DNA from: Ottowia thiooxydans DSM 14619
Lineage (GTDB): Bacteria > Pseudomonadota > Gammaproteobacteria > Burkholderiales > Burkholderiaceae_C
Reading direction: 5' to 3'
NCBI RefSeq assembly: GCF_000422885.1
Contig: NZ_AUGX01000024.1
Coordinates: 26,208-90,207 of the forward strand
Length of the DNA stretch: 64,000 nucleotides
A program made the translations under genes and the position numbers. The notes under the pieces are model-generated. The model was not told where the DNA came from. It was given only the letters and a program-made list of their open reading frames with translations, and did not search any database. Positions within the stretch are counted from its first letter, which is position 1. Each line of letters begins with the position of its first letter. This document shows, one piece after another, positions 1-8,945 of the stretch.

Positions 1-27
1 GCAATTTTCCGCACACTTAGGCCGACT

Positions 28-840
28 ATGAATGTGAGACTGTTCTCGAATCTGCGCTTCGCACCGTTGTTCCTTGGGACTCTTTTCCTGGTCCAAGGTT
101 GCATAAATTCTGACCACTCAGCACCACCGACGGCTAAAGAACAGATTGGGGACGCTGTTGCCGATGCTGTCAGCGACACCGAGGCCAAGCAGGTGGAGGT
201 AGCGCTGCGCGCTGTGGATGACATGGCGAAGATTCAGTCGTTGAAGGCCTTGTCCCCGCACCTGATCGAGATGTCGACGAGCGACGGCGTGGCCTACGTC
301 ACCCGCGACTACAAGCACGTCATCGTGGGCAACGTGCTCAGCGTGGCCAACGGCCGCAACCTCACTGAGGACCGCATGGTGGAGATGCAGAAAGTGTCCT
401 GGGAGCACCTTCCGACTGGCCTGGCACTCAAACGTGGCAACGGATCGCGCAAGATTCTGGTGGTTGAGGATCCGAGCTGCGGCTACTGCCGACAGCTGCA
501 CGAAACCCTCGCGACCGTGCCCGACGTGACTGTCTACAGCCTGGTGGTGGCCATCCTGGGCCCGCAATCTCAGCAACAAGCTGCTCGCATCCTGTGCAGT
601 GAGGATCCGGCGAAGGCCTGGTCCGAATGGATGGGCAAGGGCGTGCGCCCGGCAGCTGATCTTTGCGAGCGAGGTGTCGAGCGCCTGGGCGGCGCCATGG
701 CGGCCGCGGAGCGTCTTGGCGTGAAGTCCACGCCGGTCATGATCTTCGAAGATGGCACGCGCCGCGTGGGCGCAAGCTCAAGCCAAGACATCGAGAAGGC
801 GTTGCAGCAGGCGGCAACCAAGAGAATGTCGAAGACCTGA
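28..840 (+). CDS. DsbC-like thiol:disulfide lipoprotein
   Basis: The 270-residue protein begins with a lipoprotein signal whose lipobox (LVQGC) puts the lipidated cysteine at residue 25, so it should be membrane-anchored in the periplasm. A thioredoxin-fold catalytic pair CGYC lies at about residues 151-154 and the matching cis-proline (STPV) at about 236. The layout, an N-terminal dimerisation part followed by a thioredoxin domain, is that of DsbC/DsbG isomerases. It converges on the distal end of the minus-strand tra operon, leaving one base between stops. F-type transfer systems contain many disulfide-rich proteins such as TraU, TraH and TraN, and usually carry their own isomerase; that role here is inferred. 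Confidence 0.85.
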   Translation: MNVRLFSNLRFAPLFLGTLFLVQGCINSDHSAPPTAKEQIGDAVADAVSDTEAKQVEVALRAVDDMAKIQSLKALSPHLIEMSTSDGVAYVTRDYKHVIVGNVLSVANGRNLTEDRMVEMQKVSWEHLPTGLALKRGNGSRKILVVEDPSCGYCRQLHETLATVPDVTVYSLVVAILGPQSQQQAARILCSEDPAKAWSEWMGKGVRPAADLCERGVERLGGAMAAAERLGVKSTPVMIFEDGTRRVGASSSQDIEKALQQAATKRMSKT

Positions 841-841
841 C

Positions 842-1801
842 CTAGATGCCACGCCGCGGCGGCGGCGCATTGATGGGCAATGTGTAGTCGAAGGGTTCCG
901 GCGCCTTCATGTGCGATCGCATCCAGTTCACCGACGCGGCGCGGGCTTTCTTCTGATCCGTCGGCGACAACTTGGCATTCATCTGATCGGCGAGCTTGCG
1001 GAAACGCTCGTCTTTGCTGGCCGCGATTTGGATCCACTTGGTGGCCTCCAGGTCATTGCGGTCGTGCGCGAAATTTCCGTTCGCGTAGATCTGGGCGAGC
1101 ATGTAGATGGCATCGATCTGCCACTGGTCGGCCGCGCGCATCAGCAAGGTGAAGCCCTCGAAGTAGTTCTTGCCGACGCCCACGCCCTCGATCAGCATCT
1201 TGCCCTTCGTGTAGAGCGCGGTCGGCTCGCGTTGCGCAGCAGCTGCTGTCCAATACCGAGCGGCCTCGCTCAGGTTGACGGGAACACCTTCACCGTTTTC
1301 GTAGATCTTGGCCAGGTACACGTAGGCCGGGTAGAAGGGCAGCTTTCCGCCTTCTTCGCCGCTGGCCGCGCGAAACCACTTGATCGCAGCAAACGGATCG
1401 CGCTTGCCCTCGACCTGGCCGGCGTAGTAGGCTAAGCCGGCGTTGTATGCGGCTATCTGGTTGCCTGATAGCGAGATCAACTCTTGGTTTTCCCCGACGA
1501 CCTTGCAGGACAGGTTGTAGGCCCGCATGGCCATCTCCATGTCGCGGCCGAGGCGGTTGGGCATCTGGCCGGTGTGGGCCAGCCAGCCGTACTGCATGGC
1601 CGCCCATCGGTCGCCGGTATTGGCCTGGCGTTTGAGCTTGTCGGCCGCGCCTGGTGAGCCGCTGGCGGCCGCACGCGCCAGATTCAGCGCGTCCCGCTCC
1701 TGCTTGCCGAAACCGGCGCCGCCTGGCTGGCTGAAGACCGCCATCGGCGCGGCGGAGGTGAGTGCAAGCGCGAGCGCTTGTCTGCGGTTGATCGTGCTCA
1801 C
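842..1801 (-). CDS. Exported Sel1-repeat protein at end of tra operon
   Basis: A GTG start at 1801 is chosen because it sits 10 bp after the traU stop behind a clear AGGAG; an ATG further upstream would lie inside traU. The N-terminus has a twin-arginine-like or Sec signal (NRRQALALALTS). The rest consists of Sel1/TPR-like helical repeats, for example the AIKWFRAA, EAARYWTAAA and EATKWIQIAA segments. Sel1 proteins are usually scaffolds; a periplasmic assembly role in the pilus apparatus is an inference from the operon position. It is the last gene of the traL-to-traU unit. No F-plasmid counterpart is recognised. Confidence 0.75.
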   Translation of the reverse strand: MSTINRRQALALALTSAAPMAVFSQPGGAGFGKQERDALNLARAAASGSPGAADKLKRQANTGDRWAAMQYGWLAHTGQMPNRLGRDMEMAMRAYNLSCKVVGENQELISLSGNQIAAYNAGLAYYAGQVEGKRDPFAAIKWFRAASGEEGGKLPFYPAYVYLAKIYENGEGVPVNLSEAARYWTAAAAQREPTALYTKGKMLIEGVGVGKNYFEGFTLLMRAADQWQIDAIYMLAQIYANGNFAHDRNDLEATKWIQIAASKDERFRKLADQMNAKLSPTDQKKARAASVNWMRSHMKAPEPFDYTLPINAPPPRRGI

Positions 1802-1811
1802 TTGGTCACTC

Positions 1812-2996
1812 CTATTGGCAGCAGTCGATCCAGCGCCATTGCATGTAGACGTAGTCACGCGGCGTCACGGCTTTGTGCTTGCCCATGCCCCAGCGCCAGT
1901 GGCTGGATCCAATGCTGTGGGCGCAAGAACTGAATACTGCGGCAAGCGGGTTGAGCTCCTGGATTTGACTCAGCGGCGACTTGATGTCGAACTGGGCCCG
2001 GCCGCTTGTATCCAGCGGACCTTTTTCCGTGAACGGGAACATCATCGAGTGCTTGAAGCCACTCTTTTGGGGGAAGGGCGCGGGCACGGGTCCGCAGACT
2101 GCCGCATCACCAACGGTTAGGAAGAGGCCGTTGCCGCCCGTGCGGGCCGAGTGAAAGAGCGAACGCGCTGCGACCAGTGAGCTTCCGCGCACGGGGTCGT
2201 TGTCTGCATAGCGGCCGTTGGCCGGCAGGGATTTTCCCCAGCAGCCGAGCTGCCAGTACATGGCATCTTCAATAGGCTGCTGAGCCTTGGTGTTCAAGGT
2301 GGCGTTGACGCACGACAACGTGGACTTCACGAAGCCAATGACCTGTGTGTAGATGAGGTTCCACTCGGGGAAGAGGAGGTTCGGTGTGACCGGGTCATTT
2401 GCGTTCCACATCGGTGAGATCAATGTGGTCTCAAACGGCATGGTGGGCTGGCACTTCGCGACCGGCAAACCAAGGATTTGCGGGAGCATCGACTGCCAGG
2501 TGTTGACGTGGCGGAAGCCGGCTTCAGATCCGCCGCCGGCGTCGGCTGTCGTACTTTCTCGGCCCTTCGGCAGGGTCTTGCTCAGCGCTACCGTCAGCGC
2601 GCTGGCCAGGTTCAACCCAGTGAGTGGGGAGCAACCAGGTTGCTCCACAGCTTCGATCATGCGATCGGGCACCCACATGCCGATGGGGTAGCTTGGAAAC
2701 ATGCCGCACTGACACATCGGGTTCTTGTGCGCGTTCCAGGGAGAGCCGATCTTATCGGTGGCCTCGCCGGCGTCGACCGATGCGATCCGGATCGGAAACA
2801 TTGAGTCGACGCAGATGTAGTTCAGTGGATTAGCCATCACGTCCGTGGCGTTTGAGCACAGCTTGGCGCTCATCGTTTCGGATGCGTTCGGGTTGAGGAG
2901 CGACGACTCCGGCACCTGTGCGACGGACACGGCAGCGCCCAGCATGCACGCCGTGAGCGCTGCCGTCTTCAATGCGCGTTTGATCAGGGTAAGCAC
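1812..2996 (-). CDS. traU: TraU, conjugative pilus assembly / DNA transfer protein
   Basis: The 394-residue exported protein has a signal peptide ending near AVSVAQ. It shows the TraU pattern of a cysteine-rich periplasmic protein with early motifs such as CVDSMFPIRI and CQCGMFPSYPIGMWVPDRM. In F, TraU is needed for efficient DNA transfer more than for pilus outgrowth and depends on disulfide formation. It follows the trbC-traW gene by 10 bp and precedes the Sel1 gene by 10 bp, so the three are co-transcribed. The length is close to that of SXT/R27 relatives and somewhat longer than F TraU. Confidence 0.93.
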   Translation of the reverse strand: MLTLIKRALKTAALTACMLGAAVSVAQVPESSLLNPNASETMSAKLCSNATDVMANPLNYICVDSMFPIRIASVDAGEATDKIGSPWNAHKNPMCQCGMFPSYPIGMWVPDRMIEAVEQPGCSPLTGLNLASALTVALSKTLPKGRESTTADAGGGSEAGFRHVNTWQSMLPQILGLPVAKCQPTMPFETTLISPMWNANDPVTPNLLFPEWNLIYTQVIGFVKSTLSCVNATLNTKAQQPIEDAMYWQLGCWGKSLPANGRYADNDPVRGSSLVAARSLFHSARTGGNGLFLTVGDAAVCGPVPAPFPQKSGFKHSMMFPFTEKGPLDTSGRAQFDIKSPLSQIQELNPLAAVFSSCAHSIGSSHWRWGMGKHKAVTPRDYVYMQWRWIDCCQ

Positions 2997-3005
2997 GTCG
3001 ATCTC

Positions 3006-4205
3006 CTACTGCTTTGTGAAGGTTTGGATCCGCAGCTTCAGGCCTTCCTGGCTGGCCAGCGAAGGCACCTCGGTAATGCCGATGCGGGCCAGTACGTTCT
3101 TCGCCGCGGGGTACGCGGGAACCCCAATCTCATTGATTCGGCCGTCCCGGTTGGTGAAGAACAGCATCAAGCCGGGGTACTGCGCTGACCACTTCTTGGC
3201 CAGCGTGAGTTGCCATGGGTCGGTGGCGTCGATGGCGGCGTAGTAGCGCTGGCCGGTCGGGTCGATCGCCAGCGCGTTCATCATCTGGCCCTTCTTGGCC
3301 CGCACCTGGCCGTCGATGACGATGTCCTTTTCGAGGGGCACTGCCGGGTCAAAAAGACGGCTGGCGGCCGTTTTGACCATCGGCAGGGGTGACCCCTTGG
3401 TGAGGGTCTTTTCTGCGCTCTCAGCCATGCTCTTGCGCTGCTTCGCGACCATCTCGGGTGTGATGCTGCGCAGCTTCTGCTCGTACTCCAGCGCTTTGTC
3501 AGGCTCGGCCACGGCCCAGGTATTGCCCATGGTGTGACCCCAGCGGCCGGCTTCGATCTCATCTGTGGCCACCTTGAGCGAGACGTTGCCCATCAGCCCG
3601 CGCCAGCCGTTGGACTTGGACTTGATGACGTAGGCAGGCACGCGCTCGATCTGGTACTGGCGGAAGGCCTTGGGCAGCACGTACAGATTGATCTGCGCGG
3701 TATCGCTCAAGCCGGCTTTTTGCCGAATGCTCTTCACGAGAGGGGCCAGCTGCTGGCCGTCGCCCTTCCACCCCCTCAGGAGGTAAAGCACTTCCGGCCG
3801 GCCGACGCCGGCCTGCATGATCGGCGCGAGCGTGTGCGCCGGCATCGAGTCGGAAATAAAGACGACGGTGGTCACCCCGGCCAGCTCTTGCGCAATCGGG
3901 TTCTCGCCGGCGGTGACAGCCGTCATCGGATCGCGCTGCGCGGCCTGCAGATCCTTGTTCTGGAGCGGTGCCTTGGCAGTCCCGGCCGGGTTAGTAGGGT
4001 TCTGCGCCTGGTATTCGAGCCGGCGCCTGGTCGTGTCGTCGACGCGCTTGTCCGGCTGGTCGCGCTTCAGCGCCTCCGACTGTTGGCGAAGGCGTTCGGT
4101 CGTCGCCGCGTCCAGTTGAGCAAGGTGGGTCTGAGCCGTGGTCGCCGATGCAGAGAGGAGCAGGACCAGGCTAGAACAGAGGATGGGCAAGGGCAATGAT
4201 TTCAT
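3006..4205 (-). CDS. traW: TrbC-TraW fusion, pilus assembly protein
   Basis: This 399-residue exported protein has a signal peptide (LLLSASATTAQ) and two recognisable parts. The first, about residues 110-230, resembles TrbC of F-type systems (VVFISDSMP, NLYVLPKAFRQYQIERVPAYV). The second, from about residue 230 to the end, resembles TraW (FDPAVPLEKDIVIDGQ, LMLFFTNRDGR). In F these are two proteins that interact during pilus assembly; here they are one chain, as in SXT/R27-like systems. The start overlaps the end of trhF by 35 bp, consistent with translational coupling. The two-domain reading is from remembered family patterns and was not aligned. Confidence 0.85.
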   Translation of the reverse strand: MKSLPLPILCSSLVLLLSASATTAQTHLAQLDAATTERLRQQSEALKRDQPDKRVDDTTRRRLEYQAQNPTNPAGTAKAPLQNKDLQAAQRDPMTAVTAGENPIAQELAGVTTVVFISDSMPAHTLAPIMQAGVGRPEVLYLLRGWKGDGQQLAPLVKSIRQKAGLSDTAQINLYVLPKAFRQYQIERVPAYVIKSKSNGWRGLMGNVSLKVATDEIEAGRWGHTMGNTWAVAEPDKALEYEQKLRSITPEMVAKQRKSMAESAEKTLTKGSPLPMVKTAASRLFDPAVPLEKDIVIDGQVRAKKGQMMNALAIDPTGQRYYAAIDATDPWQLTLAKKWSAQYPGLMLFFTNRDGRINEIGVPAYPAAKNVLARIGITEVPSLASQEGLKLRIQTFTKQ

Positions 4206-4731
4206 CGCGTTTCACAGGTCCCCAAAAGCGAGAGTCCCAGCTACGTGGCTCACTCCCAAACACGAAAAACTCGTCTTGCTTCAAGACGTAGCTCTTGTCC
4301 CAGCTACTCGGCTGCTTCGCGAACTTCTGGGCGCCCAGCTTGGTGGACCCCCAGTAGCGGCCGTTCACGTACAGGCGGCCATGGGTCACATCCACCTGAT
4401 CGCCAGGTACGCCGATCACGAGCTTGCCGATGCGAGAACCGTCGGGAAGCACCGGCTCCATTCGATGCGCGGTGAACATCACCACGTCACCGTGCTGGAT
4501 CACGATGGCCGGTCTGCGCTCAACCGCGTAGAACGAATAGGGCAGGCACCCTTCGGTGTACTTCTCGTAGAACAGCCTGTAGTTGCGATCGAGCCAGTTG
4601 GTGCCGAACATCGTCAGATTGACCATGGTCATGACGATGACCAGGCCGATGAGACGGCGACGCAGCAGCTGAGGATCCGGGTGCAGGATCCAGTGCCACA
4701 GGCGAGCGCGATCAATCGAGGTTTGAGCCAC
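4171..4731 (-). CDS. trhF: TrhF/TraF-type S26 signal-peptidase-like protein
   Basis: One N-terminal membrane segment (LIGLVIVMTMVNLTMFG) is followed by a signal-peptidase I fold. The nucleophile serine is in GCLPYSFY near residue 63 and the lysine general base is in GKLVIGVPGD near residue 101. Such peptidases process pilin or other transfer proteins in R27/SXT-type systems. A GTG start at 4731 gives 186 residues and a 20-bp overlap with trbI; an ATG at 4821 would give a longer basic N-terminus inside trbI and is less likely. The distal end overlaps the start of traW. The start choice is the main uncertainty. Confidence 0.85.
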   Translation of the reverse strand: MAQTSIDRARLWHWILHPDPQLLRRRLIGLVIVMTMVNLTMFGTNWLDRNYRLFYEKYTEGCLPYSFYAVERRPAIVIQHGDVVMFTAHRMEPVLPDGSRIGKLVIGVPGDQVDVTHGRLYVNGRYWGSTKLGAQKFAKQPSSWDKSYVLKQDEFFVFGSEPRSWDSRFWGPVKRDEIIALAHPLF

Positions 4732-5284
4732 TGATCGTCTTTTCAGCTGGAGCCGATGAGGTCGGCGGCCAAGCGGCGTTGCCCGTCCTGGCCAGGCGCT
4801 GCTGCTCAGCTCGGCGATCACGAACTGCCTGCAATGCGGCCGGCGGGATCGCGAGGTTCGTCGCGGTCTGCTCGGTGATGTCCGCAGCAGCTGGCCACGA
4901 AAGCGCCGCAGTGCGGTCGATCACGATGTAGCCGCGCTGGCGAAGATCCGCAAGCGTGTGCTGGAGGGCTTCGGCGCGCTTCTTCGACTCCGCCTCAACG
5001 GCCTCTGGCGTCATGCTGGGCGCACGCTGCAGCAAGTCGTGTATCCCGGCTGCACTGACGAGGTCGGAGTCCAGCACTGCGACTGGCGCGCTTGCCCCGA
5101 AGCCGGGAAAGTACTTTGTGACGCCGTTGGCAACAATCAGGCCGCCCAAGATCACGATGATGACGACCAGGATCGTGTTGAGGGATGACTTCTCACTGGC
5201 ACGTGGTTCAGGCAGCAAAGGGGTGGCCGTGGGAGCCGCAACCACGGGTTGCGCTGCGTCGGTTTGGGTGGTTTCGTCGGACAT
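4712..5284 (-). CDS. trbI: TrbI-like inner-membrane transfer protein
   Basis: A short proline-rich cytoplasmic N-terminus is followed by one membrane helix (ILVVIIVILGGLIVANGV) and a periplasmic domain with VAVLDSDLV and GYIVIDRTAALSW. This pattern fits F-type TrbI, which in F lies between traC and traW, as here. TrbI influences pilus length or retraction in F. The AGGGAGAACCT ribosome-binding site before the ATG at 5284 is strong. At 190 residues it is longer than F TrbI (about 128). The function is assigned from synteny and topology. Confidence 0.72.
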   Translation of the reverse strand: MSDETTQTDAAQPVVAAPTATPLLPEPRASEKSSLNTILVVIIVILGGLIVANGVTKYFPGFGASAPVAVLDSDLVSAAGIHDLLQRAPSMTPEAVEAESKKRAEALQHTLADLRQRGYIVIDRTAALSWPAAADITEQTATNLAIPPAALQAVRDRRAEQQRLARTGNAAWPPTSSAPAEKTISGSNLD

Positions 5285-5314
5285 AGGTTCTCCCTGTGGC
5301 TGGTGGATGTGCGA

Positions 5315-7834
5315 TCAGGCCTCGTCGGTGGCCAGCGAATAGCGCTCGATGAGTTCGTGCAGCTCGTGAGGCGTGGCACCTTTGCGGAGTGCTTTCATCA
5401 CCTCGTGGAAGGCTGGGCCTTCGGTGGTGAAGAGCGCTTGGTTGTAGGCGCCTTCAACCAGGCGCGCGATCCCCGAACCACCAGGTGTGAAGACGGCAAT
5501 TTCCGAGTACTGCCCCTTGACTGTGTGGACCTGGCGCGCGATGGAACGCTGGTAGGCGTTCAGGTTCAGCCACTCATTGCGCTCCGCGGCATTTAAGGTC
5601 TCAGCCGTTTGGTGCATGAGCAGCTTGCTCGGGCAGTTCGCCATGATGGTCTCGCCATCCTTGGTGTGATTGAACATCTGAGAAAGGCTTTGCAGAACGA
5701 GACCGATCGAGCCGGCCTCCTTTCGCACCTGCGAATACGCCTCGCTCATGAACCCCGCGAAGCCTGGATCGGTTCGCAAACGCTCGCCAGCTTCCTCGAC
5801 GATCAGCATGCGCTTTCGGCCATCTCGCGCGAGATACATCTCCTGCTTGATTGCATTGACCAGCTGCATGAGCACTACGGCCTGGAGGTGCGGGTTCGTC
5901 TTCAGGTCGGAAAGTTCGAGCACGGTCCAAGAGGCGTCAGCTCGGAAATTGTTGGCCCCTTTGAACCAACTGCCATAGGAGCCGATTGGCCCAAAAGGCA
6001 TCAGCAGCTTTGCAAGATCGAGTGCGCGGCCGCTACGGTCTTTTTCTGGCGTCTGGTTGTTTAGATACTGGATCAGATCCCCAATCTCCATGTCCGGGCC
6101 TTTGTGGCTCCAGCAGGACTTGATCGCCTCCATGAAGATGGCGGCATCCATGGCCTTGAGCTTGTCGTCGGGCTCCACCATCTTGCCCAGCAGCGCGATG
6201 ATCATGGACATCTCGTCGTCGATGTCTTGCACCTTGGTGAAGGGGTTGAGACTGACCTTGCTCTCGCGGTGCAGGCTCAGAACCTCGCCGCCAGAGATCA
6301 TGCATGCCCGAGCGCTAGAGCCACCGCTGTCGATGTTCCAGACTTTGCAGCCCAAGCTGACGTAGTCCATCTGGAGGCGCTGCAGCAAAAAAGACTTGCC
6401 CGAGCCGGAATCGGCGATGACCGCCCAGTTGAAGTTTGGGTTTTCAGGCGCATAGAAATCCAAACCGAAGGCGCGACCGCGGCGAGTCGACAGCAACACG
6501 GCCGCCCCGCTTCCCTGCCATTCGTCCAGAACCGGGAGAAACTGTGCAGCGTGCGTACCGCTCATGGTTTTGTAGCGGTGGGTCTGGAGGATGCTGGTCG
6601 GCGACGGTGACAACGGCAATTGGTTGAAGAAGCTGACCCCCACCAGATAACGCTCCTGGCGCATGCGCCAGCCGAGCGAGTTGTAGTAGGGGATGATCCG
6701 AGCCGTCGCGCCATGGATCTCGTTGCGCGATCGGTTGAACAGTGTCAGCGTAGTGCCGACTTCGACCGGCGCATCGCCGTCAGCAATTGACCGACCCATG
6801 AGAGCGAAGCCTTCGTATTTGTGGCGTAGACTTTCGCTCCACCGCAACATCGGGCCAAAGGCCTGCCGGTCCGTGATCACCTGGCCCTTGCGAATCTTCT
6901 GCTCTTTGATCATCGCGTCGGGGTAGTGGATCGTCGTGCACAGGGCGTAGGGCATGCCGATCTGTGGTCCGGTACCACTCGGGTCTCCGGTCATCTCGAA
7001 CATCTCGGCCAAAGACGCCGACTTGGGGTAGGAGTCGATCGCCAGCATGCCGCACCAGAGTCGCTGGTGCTTTTCGTTGTCGGCGAAGCCGCTCAGATGC
7101 AGGTAGCGGTTGGTCTTGTCGGTCCACTTGATGTGGGATCCAGGCGGCATGATCTGGTCGCACAACTGCTCTTGGGGATCCCAGCGCCAGTCCCAGTCGC
7201 CGTACACGTCGAAGTACCGGCGCATGATGGCAAGGTACTCTGCGGTCTCCACCGGGTAGGACTGAATACCTGCAGTTTGAAGCTGCGACATAAGCCGCGC
7301 GCGCATGATTTTGAAGTCTTCAATCTCGCGCTGGATCTGGTCGAGTTCTTTCTGGGTGCCCAGGAATTCCTTGATGGTCAGCGGAATCTTGAGGGTCCAG
7401 TAGCTGTTAGTCTCCGTGAGGCGAACGTCGGAGCTCGGGACCACGCGATCGCGGGTGAAATCCAGGAATGCTTGAGCGCGGGAGCGTGTCGAGTCGATGC
7501 AAAAGTCGCGCGAGTTATCGCTGTCGGTATTGTGCTGCTGTTCGGCTATGTCGCGCAGCTTGGTGTATTGGTGGACGGTCTGCTCCAAATTCGGTGAACC
7601 GAACTGGATGATCTGCATGATGGTCCCGGCGGGGTACTTTTCATTGCAGACCGTGTTGAGCGCGATCTGGGTTTGATCGGAAGCGCCCGAGAGAGCGTTG
7701 AAGCGAAGCAGTGACCCGATCGCCATCTCTTCCTCGAAGAAGAGGACATCCTTGCCGTCGCTCGCCGAGACGGTGAGGTATTCGCTGATCTCATCCTTGC
7801 GGATCAGCTCGCCAATTGTTCCGAGTATGTTCAT
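5315..7834 (-). CDS. traC: TraC, VirB4-family conjugation ATPase
   Basis: The start is set at MNILGTIGEL (7834), giving 839 residues; the reading frame stays open upstream, but that part is arginine/serine-rich and crosses a GC-rich hairpin. The Walker A motif (DSGSGKSF) is near residue 473 and the Walker B (MLIVEEAGER) near residue 678, with conserved TraC segments such as NWAVIADSG and LARLLMPFG-like stretches. TraC/VirB4 is the cytoplasmic motor that energises pilus assembly and DNA export. The gene lies between the pilin gene traA and trbI, as in SXT-type operons. Confidence 0.96.
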   Translation of the reverse strand: MNILGTIGELIRKDEISEYLTVSASDGKDVLFFEEEMAIGSLLRFNALSGASDQTQIALNTVCNEKYPAGTIMQIIQFGSPNLEQTVHQYTKLRDIAEQQHNTDSDNSRDFCIDSTRSRAQAFLDFTRDRVVPSSDVRLTETNSYWTLKIPLTIKEFLGTQKELDQIQREIEDFKIMRARLMSQLQTAGIQSYPVETAEYLAIMRRYFDVYGDWDWRWDPQEQLCDQIMPPGSHIKWTDKTNRYLHLSGFADNEKHQRLWCGMLAIDSYPKSASLAEMFEMTGDPSGTGPQIGMPYALCTTIHYPDAMIKEQKIRKGQVITDRQAFGPMLRWSESLRHKYEGFALMGRSIADGDAPVEVGTTLTLFNRSRNEIHGATARIIPYYNSLGWRMRQERYLVGVSFFNQLPLSPSPTSILQTHRYKTMSGTHAAQFLPVLDEWQGSGAAVLLSTRRGRAFGLDFYAPENPNFNWAVIADSGSGKSFLLQRLQMDYVSLGCKVWNIDSGGSSARACMISGGEVLSLHRESKVSLNPFTKVQDIDDEMSMIIALLGKMVEPDDKLKAMDAAIFMEAIKSCWSHKGPDMEIGDLIQYLNNQTPEKDRSGRALDLAKLLMPFGPIGSYGSWFKGANNFRADASWTVLELSDLKTNPHLQAVVLMQLVNAIKQEMYLARDGRKRMLIVEEAGERLRTDPGFAGFMSEAYSQVRKEAGSIGLVLQSLSQMFNHTKDGETIMANCPSKLLMHQTAETLNAAERNEWLNLNAYQRSIARQVHTVKGQYSEIAVFTPGGSGIARLVEGAYNQALFTTEGPAFHEVMKALRKGATPHELHELIERYSLATDEA

Positions 7835-7860
7835 GGGCGTGCGGGTGCAGTGGTGGTAGG

Positions 7861-7888
7861 ACCCCCCGCGAGCGCGCCCGTGGGGGGT
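7861..7888 (-). terminator. GC-rich stem-loop between traA and traC
   Basis: ACCCCCC at 7861-7867 pairs with GGGGGGT at 7882-7888, with further CG pairing inside. It lies in the 61-bp gap between the pilin stop and the traC start. There is no T-run, so it is more likely an attenuator or an mRNA-stabilising 3' structure that raises pilin output over traC than a full terminator. That role is inference. Confidence 0.5.
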
Positions 7889-7895
7889 AGGGCGC

Positions 7896-8276
7896 TTAGA
7901 AAATCGCGGTGAACCAGCTTTCCAGCACGTCCGGGCCGTAGATGGCAACGATGGCCACGGCGAAGGCGATGCCGACGGCCATGAACCGCCCACTGAGCAG
8001 CGAGATGACCGCAACGATCAAGGCAATCACGGCGATCATCAAACCGCCAGAGCCCTTCAAGATCCCCACAAGCCAGTCCACGATCGCGCGGAAAGTGCTG
8101 TCGCTGCCAGCGTGTGCCGCTTCAGGGATTAGCAGCATGGCCAGTGCGACGATCATCATCAGACCAATCGCGGCGCGAGCAGCCCAGCGGCGCAACTGTT
8201 CCTTGCGCTTAGCTGGATCCAGGTTGTTTTTTTCGGCCGGGAGTTGGCCCATGGGGTTGAGGGTGAGTGCTGTCAT
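7896..8276 (-). CDS. traA: TraA-like prepilin
   Basis: The 126-residue protein has a long positively charged leader followed by a hydrophobic stretch ending in PEAAHA, a signal-peptidase-like site. The mature part of about 70 residues has two hydrophobic helices (LMIAVIALIVAVISLL and MAVGIAFAVAIVAIYG) separated by a short basic loop (SGRF). This is the architecture of F/R27-type TraA pilins. It sits directly after traV and before traC, the SXT order rather than the F order in which traA leads the operon. The ATG at 8276 follows GGAGCTTCC. Confidence 0.82.
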   Translation of the reverse strand: MTALTLNPMGQLPAEKNNLDPAKRKEQLRRWAARAAIGLMMIVALAMLLIPEAAHAGSDSTFRAIVDWLVGILKGSGGLMIAVIALIVAVISLLSGRFMAVGIAFAVAIVAIYGPDVLESWFTAIF

Positions 8277-8307
8277 GGAAGCTCCTTGGGGTTAAAAAGA
8301 ATGCACA

Positions 8308-8925
8308 TCAGTTGGCCAGGGGCGCCGGCAACAGCGGCGCCGGCTTGGCTGGTGCGGCGGGGGCCGCAGGAGTTGTTGCGACAGGCGCAGCTGCCTGCGC
8401 TGGCTTGGCTTGCAGCGGCTTGGTTTGGGGCGATGCTGAGGCTCCTTCCTTGACGCGCAGAGGCGTCATACGACGTGGGGACATGGTTTTGGATGCCGAC
8501 TCGTTGACATTCCACTGACGCGGCGTGATTTCAGTGAAAAGCAGGGACGGGTAATTCAGGTCACCTCGCTCGTCGACCCAGGAATTCACCCAGATTCGCA
8601 TGACCTTGGCGCCGGTGCGCACCGGCAACGGATGGTTGATGACCCCACCGCGCATGTCCACATCGAAGTTGTCGAATGGCTGAGGCGAGTTGCCGACCGC
8701 AGCGCCGCCGGCACCGCCTTCACCGCGGACCCGCGCGCCATACATCGAATCGCCAGGCTGGAAATTGTTGGTGCGCTCGAACACGGTGCGAGAGTCCGTG
8801 CAAGGCATTCCCTCGCCGGCTGGGCAGGTGAGTCCGGACTCGCCGATGTTCATGGAGCTGGCGCAGCCCGTGAGGGTGATGACGGCCGTCGCGGCCAGTG
8901 CGAAGAAAGGGCGTTGAAAGTTCAT
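8308..8925 (-). CDS. traV: TraV, outer-membrane core lipoprotein
   Basis: The lipobox LTGC places the lipidated cysteine near residue 21. The TraV segment CPAGEGMPC follows within the first 45 residues. The C-terminal half is rich in alanine and proline (AAAPVATTPAAPAAPAKPAPLLP). TraV anchors the TraK/TraB core complex in the outer membrane. The gene sits 20 bp after traB in the same operon. The length of 205 residues is in the usual range. Confidence 0.9.
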   Translation of the reverse strand: MNFQRPFFALAATAVITLTGCASSMNIGESGLTCPAGEGMPCTDSRTVFERTNNFQPGDSMYGARVRGEGGAGGAAVGNSPQPFDNFDVDMRGGVINHPLPVRTGAKVMRIWVNSWVDERGDLNYPSLLFTEITPRQWNVNESASKTMSPRRMTPLRVKEGASASPQTKPLQAKPAQAAAPVATTPAAPAAPAKPAPLLPAPLAN

Positions 8926-8945
8926 GGTCGGTTCCTTGAAACGGT

